Of a stretch of DNA of 64,000 nt, positions 1-7,680 are shown piece after piece. Position 1 is the stretch's first letter; every line of letters starts with the position of its first letter. The position numbers and the translations under genes were made by a program. Source of the stretch: Phycisphaerae bacterium (GTDB taxonomy: Bacteria > Planctomycetota > Phycisphaerae > UBA1845); assembly GCA_029260115.1 (NCBI GenBank), contig JAJDDW010000026.1, positions 45,947-109,946 on the forward strand. The letters are read 5' to 3'. The notes beneath the pieces were generated by a model. The model saw only the letters and a program-made list of their open reading frames with translations. It was not told the origin of the DNA and did not search any database.

Positions 1-2
1 AG

Positions 3-815
3 CAAATTGAAGAACGAAATCCTGTCACCGTAGGTGATCGCGTGCGGTTTTCCATGGGATCATCCGGCGACGTCGATTTGCGAGAAGGCGTCATCGAACA
101 CGTCGAACCGCGCCATGGCCAACTACGCCGCAAGTCCGGACGGCGCATCCATACTGTCGTCGCCAATGTAGACCAAGCTATCATTGTAACTTCCGCTGGT
201 CAGCCTGCGCCCAAACCCCAGCTAATCGATCGCTACATCATCGCCGCGCTAGCCGGAGAAATCGCCCCCATCATTTGCATGAACAAAATCGACCTCGACG
301 TAGATGGTCGAGCTGAGGAGCTTCTACTTCGCTATGCCCATCTAGGCTACGATACACTATCGACTTGCGCGACAACCGGCCAAGGTATCGAAAAATTGCG
401 GAACTTGCTCAAGGACAAGGAAAGCGTCGTTGTCGGCCAAAGCGGCGTGGGTAAAAGCTCGTTACTCAATGCGGCGGAGTCTGGCTTAACGCTAAGGACA
501 TCTAGCGTGGGCATACAAAACCAAAAAGGTAGACACACAACTACCACGGCTAGCCTCATCAGATTGAAGCTGGGAGGCTACGTTGTCGACACGCCCGGCA
601 TTCGTTCCTTCGACATCTCCCTCGTCCCAAGAAGCGATTACGAGGCCCATTTCGTCGAATTCGTTGAGCACATAGCCAATTGCCGATATCCTGATTGCAC
701 GCACACGCACGAAGATGAATGCGCCGTCAAAGCAGCCGTGGCGCAGGGTCTTATCCATCCGGCTAGATATGAAAGCTACGTCGACATCTTCGAGGAACCT
801 GGCATCACGCCATAG
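3..815 (+). CDS. rsgA: RsgA, small-subunit ribosome biogenesis GTPase (5' end outside window)
   Basis: This is a circularly permuted GTPase that binds the 30S subunit and helps its late maturation. The visible order is the permuted one: the end of an OB fold, then G4 (NKIDL), then the P-loop GQSGVGKSS, a threonine-rich switch (GRHTTTT), G3 (DTPG), and a C-terminal zinc knuckle of the form C-x4-C-x-H-x5-C. The frame stays open to the first base, and the residues before the GTG at 42 (NPVTVGDRV) match the normal RsgA OB fold. The gene therefore starts upstream of the window and GTG 42 is not its start. Only the N-terminal part is missing. No other function competes. Confidence 0.95.
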   Translation, partial: QIEERNPVTVGDRVRFSMGSSGDVDLREGVIEHVEPRHGQLRRKSGRRIHTVVANVDQAIIVTSAGQPAPKPQLIDRYIIAALAGEIAPIICMNKIDLDVDGRAEELLLRYAHLGYDTLSTCATTGQGIEKLRNLLKDKESVVVGQSGVGKSSLLNAAESGLTLRTSSVGIQNQKGRHTTTTASLIRLKLGGYVVDTPGIRSFDISLVPRSDYEAHFVEFVEHIANCRYPDCTHTHEDECAVKAAVAQGLIHPARYESYVDIFEEPGITP

Positions 816-1013
816 TACCTTCCCGTAGGTATATAAAATTCTCCGTAAGCGTAAATTACAAAGCGCGGAATGTAATAACACCCGAGGTGTTTCTCAACTT
901 TCCAAACTCAGCACGAATTGAACACGTAGCCATCACCAGCTCAATATGTATAATACAGTCTTTGAATGACGGGCGAGAATCGTACATCACGCTAAACTGG
1001 AGTTTTGCCGGCC

Positions 1014-1874
1014 ATGACCAATGTGGATCAATTTGAGAGCATGTTTCGCTCGGCTTCGCGCGAGGTCTATCGCTACGAGCACATAAACTTCGAATCCGCT
1101 ATCGTCATCACCGACCTGGACGCAACGCAGGCCAAGGAATTCGGCGAAAAAATGCGTCGGTTTCTCACGCTCAATGACGCGAATAATAAAATCCAATGGC
1201 GCGATGTAACTGGCTCTGAGTTTCAAACCGCCGGCGATTTACTCTCGCTAGTTGAGGCAGCTAAACCAAGCATTATCTGCACCTATCGCAATCTACACAG
1301 TAGTGCTTGGCGTTGGCCTTACAGTTTAGGGGCCCATGTCGATCTATTAACCCAACATACCGACGTGCCGATCATGTTGGTTCCCCACCCCCAAGCGAAT
1401 CAATCTGCGGCACACGCATGCAAAAATACCGACACCGTCATGGCTATTACAAATCATCTGACCGGTGATGACCGTCTCGTGAATTACGCCTTGCGACTTG
1501 TAGGCCCCAATGGGAAATTGTGGCTAACTCATGTGGAAGACGACGCCACATTCGATCGATACTTAGACGCCATCTCCAAGATTCCCGCGCTCGACACAGA
1601 CACCACTCGAACCGCCTTACGTAAACAATTACTTAAAGAGCCACGAGATTATATCCAAAGCTGTGTCGAAACGTTACGCACGGCTGGCCTACAAGTCACC
1701 ATCGAACAGCTAGTGTTGTTTGGCCATCACTTGTCTCAGTATCAACAACTGATCCAACAACACGAGGTAGACTTGCTCGTACTCAATACCAAAGACGACA
1801 ATCAATTAGCGATGCATGGCATGGCCTACGCCCTCGCCGTCGAATTACGTCACATCCCGCTCTTAATGCTATAG
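1014..1874 (+). CDS. UspA-like universal stress protein, probably paired with the downstream transporter
   Basis: A soluble protein of about 286 residues that looks like two degenerate universal-stress (Usp) alpha/beta halves. Hydrophobic strands and phrases such as DLLVLNTK and IPLLML resemble Usp nucleotide-binding folds, but the classic G-x2-G-x9-G(S/T) ATP loop is not clear. ATG 1014 is preferred over TTG 1005 because GGAG at 999-1002 sits 11 nt before it but only 2 nt before the TTG. It lies 31 nt upstream of the ArsB/NhaD-type permease on the same strand. Planctomycetes often pair Usp domains with SLC13/NhaD-type carriers, so a regulatory role on the transporter is inferred. Confidence 0.7.
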   Translation: MTNVDQFESMFRSASREVYRYEHINFESAIVITDLDATQAKEFGEKMRRFLTLNDANNKIQWRDVTGSEFQTAGDLLSLVEAAKPSIICTYRNLHSSAWRWPYSLGAHVDLLTQHTDVPIMLVPHPQANQSAAHACKNTDTVMAITNHLTGDDRLVNYALRLVGPNGKLWLTHVEDDATFDRYLDAISKIPALDTDTTRTALRKQLLKEPRDYIQSCVETLRTAGLQVTIEQLVLFGHHLSQYQQLIQQHEVDLLVLNTKDDNQLAMHGMAYALAVELRHIPLLML

Positions 1875-1905
1875 TTGCAAGCAAAGAAAGGCTTTTTAAT
1901 ACACT

Positions 1906-3339
1906 ATGAACCCTCTGTTCCTTGCATCAGCTAGTGAAGCTGGCGTGCCGTTGAGCGTCACCCTCACCTTTTCAGCCATTCTCGTTGGCCTCATCCTGTG
2001 CCTGGCATTGGAAGAAGTCATACACGCCAAGAAATCAATCATAGCAGGCGTCTTTGCCATCGTCAGTTTGTTTCTGGCAAATGTGTTTCATCTTTACAAA
2101 TACGTCGATCACAAATTCCTTGTAAAACTTCCACCATTCGAAGCCGTCCATGGACACACGACTGAATTACCCGTTTATATTCCTGCTATTGACTGGAGCG
2201 TGATCGCACTCATCTTTGGCGCGAGCCTGTTTATCGACATCACCTCAAAGTCAGGCTTATTCACTTGGATTGCCATCAAACTCACCAAAGCTTCAAAAGG
2301 TGATCCGCGCAAACTATTATGGTTCTACGGACTCATGACCGTCGTGTTCTCAGCGGTGCTAAATAACGTGACCGCGATGATTATCGTAGGCTCGCTTACG
2401 GGCGTGTCGCTTAAAAAGCTGGGCCGAGCAAATCTGCTACTGGGATTCTTGCTGATCGAAGGCTTACTGACTAACATCGGCGGCTTGCTTACACTCATCA
2501 GCTCAGTCCCCAACATCATCGTTGGCAACGCAGCCGGCATTAGCTTCGTTACCTTCTTCATAAAATCCGCCCCGTTCGTATTCGTGGCTACCATCGCGAC
2601 GATTATGCTGGGGGCAAAATTATTCGGCATCAATAAATTGATAAGCTCGGAAGAAAAAAACGAGGCTGCCCTGCTAGTCGATGGCTTCGACGAAAACGAC
2701 GGCATCGAGAGCAACAGTTTCTTTTGGTTCGGCGGCATCATGCTGCTGCTATTTATTGTGACAATCGCTACGACTTCGATCCTGCCCGTCATCCAAGATT
2801 TGGGTATGAGCTTCGTTGCCTTAGCCTTTGCCACCGCCATGTTAGTGCGTTATAAGTCCACCGTAGACACATTCTACCGGGCTATGGACTGGGACTTGCT
2901 GGGGTTCTTCGCTGCATTGTTCGTGGTCATCAACGTCATGGAACACGCCCTGGTGCTAGACCTGATCGGCGTGGGACTGTCAAAAATCATCGGGCTAAAT
3001 GGGTCAATTGGTCATGGTGCGGGCACTGGCGCAATTCTGATTTCCTCCGCAGGTTTTAGTTCAGTCACCGACAATATCCCGCTATCTGCGATGTTAGCAA
3101 AAATTCTACAAGCTCAAGGTACAGCCTCTACCGACCCGCTTTGGTGGGCTGTTGTGTTCGGGGCTAACCTCGGCGGAAACTTAACCCCCATTGGCTCTGC
3201 CTCGACTTTAGTTGCCGTGACCATCATACACAAAAACGGATTGACCATGTCATTCGCCCGCTTCGTAAAATTAGCCATACCCTTTGCAGTCATGCAAATC
3301 GCTCTAGCCACGACTTACGTACTGGCGTTCCTACAATAA
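1906..3339 (+). CDS. ArsB/NhaD-type ion transporter (SLC13-like permease)
   Basis: An integral membrane protein of 477 residues with about 11-13 hydrophobic segments. The two inverted halves each carry a conserved polar turn: the first has NNVTAMIIVG followed by TNIGG, the second has DNIPLSAML followed by GANLGGNLTPIGSAS. These are signatures of the ion-transporter (IT) superfamily that includes Na+/H+ antiporter NhaD, ArsB and SLC13 carriers. The substrate cannot be fixed by eye; a Na+/H+ exchanger is most likely because of the NhaD-like length and turns. It follows the Usp-like gene by 31 nt and probably shares its transcript. Confidence 0.88.
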   Translation: MNPLFLASASEAGVPLSVTLTFSAILVGLILCLALEEVIHAKKSIIAGVFAIVSLFLANVFHLYKYVDHKFLVKLPPFEAVHGHTTELPVYIPAIDWSVIALIFGASLFIDITSKSGLFTWIAIKLTKASKGDPRKLLWFYGLMTVVFSAVLNNVTAMIIVGSLTGVSLKKLGRANLLLGFLLIEGLLTNIGGLLTLISSVPNIIVGNAAGISFVTFFIKSAPFVFVATIATIMLGAKLFGINKLISSEEKNEAALLVDGFDENDGIESNSFFWFGGIMLLLFIVTIATTSILPVIQDLGMSFVALAFATAMLVRYKSTVDTFYRAMDWDLLGFFAALFVVINVMEHALVLDLIGVGLSKIIGLNGSIGHGAGTGAILISSAGFSSVTDNIPLSAMLAKILQAQGTASTDPLWWAVVFGANLGGNLTPIGSASTLVAVTIIHKNGLTMSFARFVKLAIPFAVMQIALATTYVLAFLQ

Positions 3340-3445
3340 ACCGCCAGCACATTGTCACGATTATCGGTTGGGAGTCGGGAGTTTGACGTTCGGCGATTGG
3401 TGTCGGGCGTTGAGTACCGAATATCAGGCGTTAATCGCCGGGTGG

Positions 3446-3475
3446 CACGGGTAAGCCTCCGCTTATCCATGTTTT
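3446..3475. terminator. Imperfect palindrome followed by TTTT between convergent genes
   Basis: An 11-nt arm at 3446-3456 (CACGGGTAAGC) pairs with 3461-3471 (GCTTATCCATG), with one mismatch and one G-T pair, around a CTCC loop. Four T follow on the + strand. It lies between the transporter stop and the convergent methyltransferase stop, so it can end transcription of the transporter. The flanking GGGTGGCACGGGTAAGC wording also resembles dispersed REP-like hairpins in planctomycete genomes, so it may be a repeat rather than a dedicated terminator. Confidence 0.5.
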
Positions 3476-3528
3476 GAAATAACACTACAGTTATAAAACT
3501 AAACCAGCCTATGAACCTAACTGGAACA

Positions 3529-4221
3529 TCAAGTCAGAAACGCCGCAGCCGTAACTTCCGTATGAAAACGCAAGAGCGCATTCATACCGATAGGACGAAG
3601 TCCAGCCTCAATCGCTTCTTCTAAAAACGCTGCCCGCGACATGGAATGTCGGCCACTAACCCGGCCTTTATGCTGCGCTTTTCGATCACGCCGCCAAGCA
3701 CGAATTGAACCGGAATCAAAAAAGGTAACGACAACACCAACCTTAGCCACACGGACAAGTTCTCGAAGAATACGAACGCGGTCTTCGCGCTCAGGGATAT
3801 GATGAACCAAGCGTGAACACAACACAACATCAACAGCATCGTCAACTAACGGCAATTCAAACGCGGAGCCTGCAGATGCGACAGGCCGTTCGCTAAACGC
3901 GCCATGATGTCTCACACCTTCGCGAAGCATCTGCGCGGAAGTGTCCATCGCGATAACAGACACACCAAACCCGGCCAACACGGGGAGAAAACGCCCAGTC
4001 CCAGAAGGGCAATCCAACGCACTATGAAACGTCTGGCGACGTTGTATCCGCAGCAGAGATTTCCGAACCATGCGCCGCTCCAGCGAATTGGAAGCACGTC
4101 GCATCAGACTCGTTTCGTGTTTGTTGGCATAATATTGCGCGTAATCGTCGGCCTTGTATTTACTTCCGAACGCGCGCTCAGCCATCGGCTCTGTAGTTGT
4201 TGTCAATCTCTTATTCTCCAC
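3529..4221 (-). CDS. Class I SAM-dependent methyltransferase
   Basis: A cytosolic protein of 230 residues with a Rossmann-type methyltransferase core. Motif I is LDCPSGTGRFLPVLA (roughly residues 67-81), followed by an acidic strand end (VIAMDTS) and a motif IV-like region (VDVVLCSRLVHHI) typical of the methyltransferase_11 group. The cysteine in place of glycine after LD is a mild deviation. The substrate is unknown. It lies 28 nt downstream of the WaaP-like kinase on the same strand, so both are probably co-transcribed, and a role in lipid or cell-envelope modification is an inference from that neighbour. Confidence 0.8.
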   Translation of the reverse strand: MENKRLTTTTEPMAERAFGSKYKADDYAQYYANKHETSLMRRASNSLERRMVRKSLLRIQRRQTFHSALDCPSGTGRFLPVLAGFGVSVIAMDTSAQMLREGVRHHGAFSERPVASAGSAFELPLVDDAVDVVLCSRLVHHIPEREDRVRILRELVRVAKVGVVVTFFDSGSIRAWRRDRKAQHKGRVSGRHSMSRAAFLEEAIEAGLRPIGMNALLRFHTEVTAAAFLT

Positions 4222-4249
4222 CGAATTACCTTACAATGAACGGCTATAC

Positions 4250-5515
4250 TTATTTTGGTAGTGCCAATCGCGATACCTCATCGATATGTTTTACCAGAAA
4301 ATGCAAGAATTTGGTATCCCCCTGCATGCGTAGACGCCCCGCTCGCAGACGGGCATAGGCGTCCGGACGCCCAGAAATCACTGCTAGCCAGGTATCAGAA
4401 TCAGTGCGTATCGTCATATCGGGCTGCGAATCCAAGGACGAACCTACGGTCACACGGCCCTTTTCCATGAGCAAACAATGTTGCCTGTTCTCGCCAGCTT
4501 CATCCACATCGGAAAAAGAAAACTGAATGACCAAATTCATATCCAACGAGCTATTAGATACCGATTCGCTCGAACGAAGCACATCAAAAAACTCATCGAG
4601 TGTAGCATACGCTCGAATCGTTTCCGATTGCTGCTGGGCAAGCGTCACGCGATCCCTAAACCAATCAATGGCTTCAGTAACTGCCATCCGGCGTATCTCC
4701 TGAGATGCCAGTGGTATGGCACATTTAACTAAACGAGCGATCTGCTGCCGATGCTTATCGCTAAGACGAGACACCTGCAAATAGGCACACATAAAACTTC
4801 GCAAGCCGCCTCGAACATCGAGCGACATCGCCGAAGCCACGAATTGCGACAAATCCGACACAATACCTGTCATGGGAACAGGCGAAGGAAACAATTTTCC
4901 ACCTGAATCAGGGTCTAGCATCAAGAATTCGTACCCGCCGTCCGATGACTGTCGCACTAAAATATTTCGCCAATACAACCCGCCATGCTGTACACCTGCA
5001 TCGTGCATTCTACGCACAATCGTAGCTAGTCCTTTGATAATGTCTTTTTTCGCATCATGATTCACCGACTGATCACGATGAGCATTGATCGCAAACATAT
5101 CCAACGACTGTACGCCCTCCGTGCCCTCCGTGATAATGAAACTTTCTCGCAAGAAACCACTTTTTCGCACTTCACCATAAGCTATCGGGCGCACCGTAGG
5201 CACACGACGTGAACACATTTCTCGCAGAAACTCATACTCGGTACGCGCACGGCTTTTCCCGAACAATGTTCCGCGAAACATTTGTTTGATGCGCTGACTG
5301 CGCCGGTTATAAAGATATCGCTTAACAAAAACGCTCTCAGGCCCACCCATCGTCGAATCAATCGACACATGCACCACGTCCGACGACCGAGACACCGCCG
5401 CTACATCATCAGAAGCACAGGCCAGCACGTCATCCACCGATCGCCATCCGTACCGATCAAACCACTGTTGATCTTCAGCCGCTACTACAAATCGTTCCGT
5501 TGTCACTAATGACAT
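4250..5515 (-). CDS. WaaP/Kdo-kinase-like protein fused to a C-terminal SCP2-like domain
   Basis: A protein of 421 residues in two parts. Residues ~45-270 look like the lipopolysaccharide kinase (WaaP/InaA) group of the protein-kinase fold: a lysine strand (VFVKRY), a catalytic loop HGGLYWRNILV in which HG replaces HRD, and a metal-binding DPD in place of DFG. Residues ~310-420 resemble a sterol-carrier-protein-2 fold (lipid pocket), with the phrase MTIRTDSDTWLAVISGRPD. A kinase head joined to a lipid-binding tail suggests phosphorylation of, or anchoring to, a lipid or glycolipid. It shares a probable operon with the downstream methyltransferase. The SCP2 assignment is less sure than the kinase. 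Confidence 0.72.
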   Translation of the reverse strand: MSLVTTERFVVAAEDQQWFDRYGWRSVDDVLACASDDVAAVSRSSDVVHVSIDSTMGGPESVFVKRYLYNRRSQRIKQMFRGTLFGKSRARTEYEFLREMCSRRVPTVRPIAYGEVRKSGFLRESFIITEGTEGVQSLDMFAINAHRDQSVNHDAKKDIIKGLATIVRRMHDAGVQHGGLYWRNILVRQSSDGGYEFLMLDPDSGGKLFPSPVPMTGIVSDLSQFVASAMSLDVRGGLRSFMCAYLQVSRLSDKHRQQIARLVKCAIPLASQEIRRMAVTEAIDWFRDRVTLAQQQSETIRAYATLDEFFDVLRSSESVSNSSLDMNLVIQFSFSDVDEAGENRQHCLLMEKGRVTVGSSLDSQPDMTIRTDSDTWLAVISGRPDAYARLRAGRLRMQGDTKFLHFLVKHIDEVSRLALPK

Positions 5516-5955
5516 CCTCTATGAGACGAGCTACGTCCGCTCGACAATTATTTATCATTTTCCGCCACGCCCTGATGCCGGACACAGAAGTGCTACGCAC
5601 CCAATCACTGTAATACAAATCAGCCGTGTGATTTAGGATTAACGTCATAACGGCGCGAACCTAGCCCATCCGTTCTCTCAGTCGGGTATTGTACAGCTAA
5701 TATCAAGATGGAACACATCACCTCTATTTCACAGCGATGGCCCTCTATTCCGACACAAAAGCGGCGACAGTCGCCTTGCTCGACGGCATGACGAGGCAGA
5801 CCCGTTCGATCTCGTCAAATTCTTCGATACCTTGATTTTCGCTGCTAATTCTCATTCTCGCAGTTGACTTTACCAGGTTGAGCCATACCATCGTAATGAT
5901 ACTTCGTATGGTAATGGCAACGATACATGCGTTGGCTAATGCTATGTTGATGCAC
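5516..5955. other. Intergenic stretch upstream of ssrA
   Basis: About 440 bases between the kinase start (transcribed away to the left) and the tmRNA 5' end. No coding signal with a plausible product is visible on either strand. It must contain the divergent promoters for the kinase-methyltransferase pair and for ssrA, but no convincing -35/-10 pair stood out. Confidence 0.4.
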
Positions 5956-6309
5956 GGGGGCGATTGGATTCGACCGGGCGAGACAAAGGGAGTGTGGCGT
6001 GTCGAGGTGGTCAGGCGGCCTCGTTAAACACCTGGCAACAACTTTTATATGGCAACTACTCGTTAGCCATGGCAGCCTAAAAATAGGCCGCCCGTTCCCC
6101 GGAGGACGCCCGCTACTCCGACGGAGCGCCATTAGTGGGCTAGTCATATGCTGACACCGGGCCGGCACTTGGCGAAACATTAGTCTGGTTGGGGAAGGTT
6201 GAAGCCTGTCGACCAGCGTCTTCTAACCCGAGATTTAAAAGATCGACTACACACGTAGAAGCGCTACCGGAGCCGTCGCGGGACGGGGGTTCGATTCCCC
6301 CCGCCTCCA
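5956..6309 (+). ncRNA. ssrA: tmRNA (ssrA), one-piece
   Basis: The 5' end GGGGGCGATTGGATTCGAC is the standard tmRNA tRNA-like start. The 7-nt acceptor arm 5956-5962 pairs with 6302-6308 (CGCCTCC, one G-T), A6309 is the discriminator, and CCA is not encoded. The T arm with TTCGATT lies at 6281-6301. ACTACACACGTAGAAGC upstream of it matches the conserved 3' half. The tag frame most likely ends GNYSLAMAA then TAA (6075-6080 region), giving an AA-ending degron; the exact resume codon is not certain. Its 3' 29 bases serve as the attachment site of the adjacent element, which restores the gene end on integration. Confidence 0.93.
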
Positions 6310-7566
6310 GTTTTTTTCGTTACTGAATTGTTCAGAAGATTCATGCAAACTCTCGCAGGCAAACGAGTTATGATCTTTATCACAATTTTCGACTGACGCC
6401 ATTTTCTGGTCATTTCTAGTGGTTTCGTGCGCCTTCTGCTGCGCATTGCGCTGCGCTTTTGATTCAACGCTTTTTGCAGCACTATCGAATAATTCATCGG
6501 GCACTTCGTTCGCATAGTGCCGACCGCTGACAGTAATGCTATGACCAATCCACTTACTGACGGCATACTGAGGGAATGTCATAGCCCACTCTTTTTCACA
6601 AGATGATCGCAGCGTCTGCCAAAGCCTAGCCCATAGCTGCACACCGGCATTGGCGCAAATAGATTTTACCTGGCGTGATATACGACCCTGGCCACGGATT
6701 GATACTAGGTATTGTTCACCCTCGTCAGAATCATCATAACGTGCCTGCAGAAGATCCATCAATTGCGGAGTAATCGGAACCATGCGCTGCTCATGACCTT
6801 CGTGATGTTCCGTCTTTGGGCTTCTAACGGTCATACGGCCACGTTCCCAATCGATATCTGCCCAAGTAAGTAGATGAGATTCTGATGGCACACGAAGGCC
6901 AGCATGACGTGCCAGCCCGAAAAGTAATTGCCATTCTGCGTTAGGACATGCCTCAATGACCCGTGTGATTTCATCAGGGGTAACGTATCGTGTGTAACGA
7001 CTGGGTGTTGGTCCCGACTTCAAGTGTTGGAATGGATTCTCAGGGATCAATTTACGTCGCACAGCTTCCATCATAATCGTCTTTGCATTGCCGCTGTGCG
7101 TCTTGACGGCTGCTACAGATAATTGTTGCTTACGTAGCCATTGACGCCATTCAGCGGCATGCTGCGTACTGATCGTTCGAAGCGGAATCTCAGGATCAAA
7201 ATAGCTAAGAATCTTATCCTGCGTTTGCCGCAGTTTACGATGAGACTCGGGCTTCAGCTCGCCCTCGCGTTGATATAAGTACTGCGTCAGCCACTCACGA
7301 AGCGTCAATTTTTGCTGCGGTACTGTAAGACCAGCACATGCGAGCTTCCCGAGCATGCGATCATCCAGGTCCGCTAGCCATCGTGATGTCTCATCAGCGG
7401 GTGCATGGCTTGTGATGTTAGACGAAACAAGATCTTCAACCTTTATGCACACTTTGTCAGCATACCGTATTGGCACTTTCCCCAGCGTAATCGTGCGCCG
7501 TTTGCCGACACCATCAACAAAGTTGATGAACCGGCTGCCGTTTGTACGAGTCGTAACACTAGCCAT
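6247..7566 (-). CDS. int: Tyrosine recombinase/integrase of E1, reading through attL into ssrA
   Basis: A protein of 439 residues that catalyses site-specific integration and excision. Visible parts: an N-terminal SAM-like core-binding region (~100-180), the catalytic domain with Arg I in AGLRVPSE (~224), a lysine beta-hairpin (SPKTEH), Arg II in LWQTLRSS (Q stands where His is usual), the WIGHS box, and the nucleophile Tyr in HYANE (~350). The last residues WRRGESNPRP are translated from the att core, and the stop at 6247 lies inside ssrA antisense. The excised form would have a different tail (see 48860-49139). A gene pointing at its own att site is typical of such islands. Confidence 0.92.
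   Translation of the reverse strand: MASVTTRTNGSRFINFVDGVGKRRTITLGKVPIRYADKVCIKVEDLVSSNITSHAPADETSRWLADLDDRMLGKLACAGLTVPQQKLTLREWLTQYLYQREGELKPESHRKLRQTQDKILSYFDPEIPLRTISTQHAAEWRQWLRKQQLSVAAVKTHSGNAKTIMMEAVRRKLIPENPFQHLKSGPTPSRYTRYVTPDEITRVIEACPNAEWQLLFGLARHAGLRVPSESHLLTWADIDWERGRMTVRSPKTEHHEGHEQRMVPITPQLMDLLQARYDDSDEGEQYLVSIRGQGRISRQVKSICANAGVQLWARLWQTLRSSCEKEWAMTFPQYAVSKWIGHSITVSGRHYANEVPDELFDSAAKSVESKAQRNAQQKAHETTRNDQKMASVENCDKDHNSFACESLHESSEQFSNEKNWRRGESNPRPATAPVALLRV
6281..6309. repeat. attL core: 29-bp direct repeat with 49140-49168
   Basis: These 29 bases form the T-arm and acceptor 3' strand of ssrA and recur without mismatch at 49140-49168 in the same orientation. The bases on both sides differ (G versus A before; G versus A after), so 29 bp is the full extent. 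Identical T-arm/acceptor repeats flanking an integrase gene are the usual signature of tyrosine-recombinase insertion into tRNA or tmRNA genes. Confidence 0.92.
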
Positions 7567-7680
7567 TCTGATTTACCTTTCCGCCGACATGTTGCCGGCG
7601 TGACTGCTAGCTCAAGCGTATCATGAACACACAATAACCTGATCATGTGAATGTTGCGCCTTTGCCGTAATACCATCCTA

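Noticed and set aside
42..44. GTG at 42 as the start of rsgA
   Set aside because: The frame is open to the window edge and the residues before it match the RsgA OB fold, so the gene is simply cut by the window.
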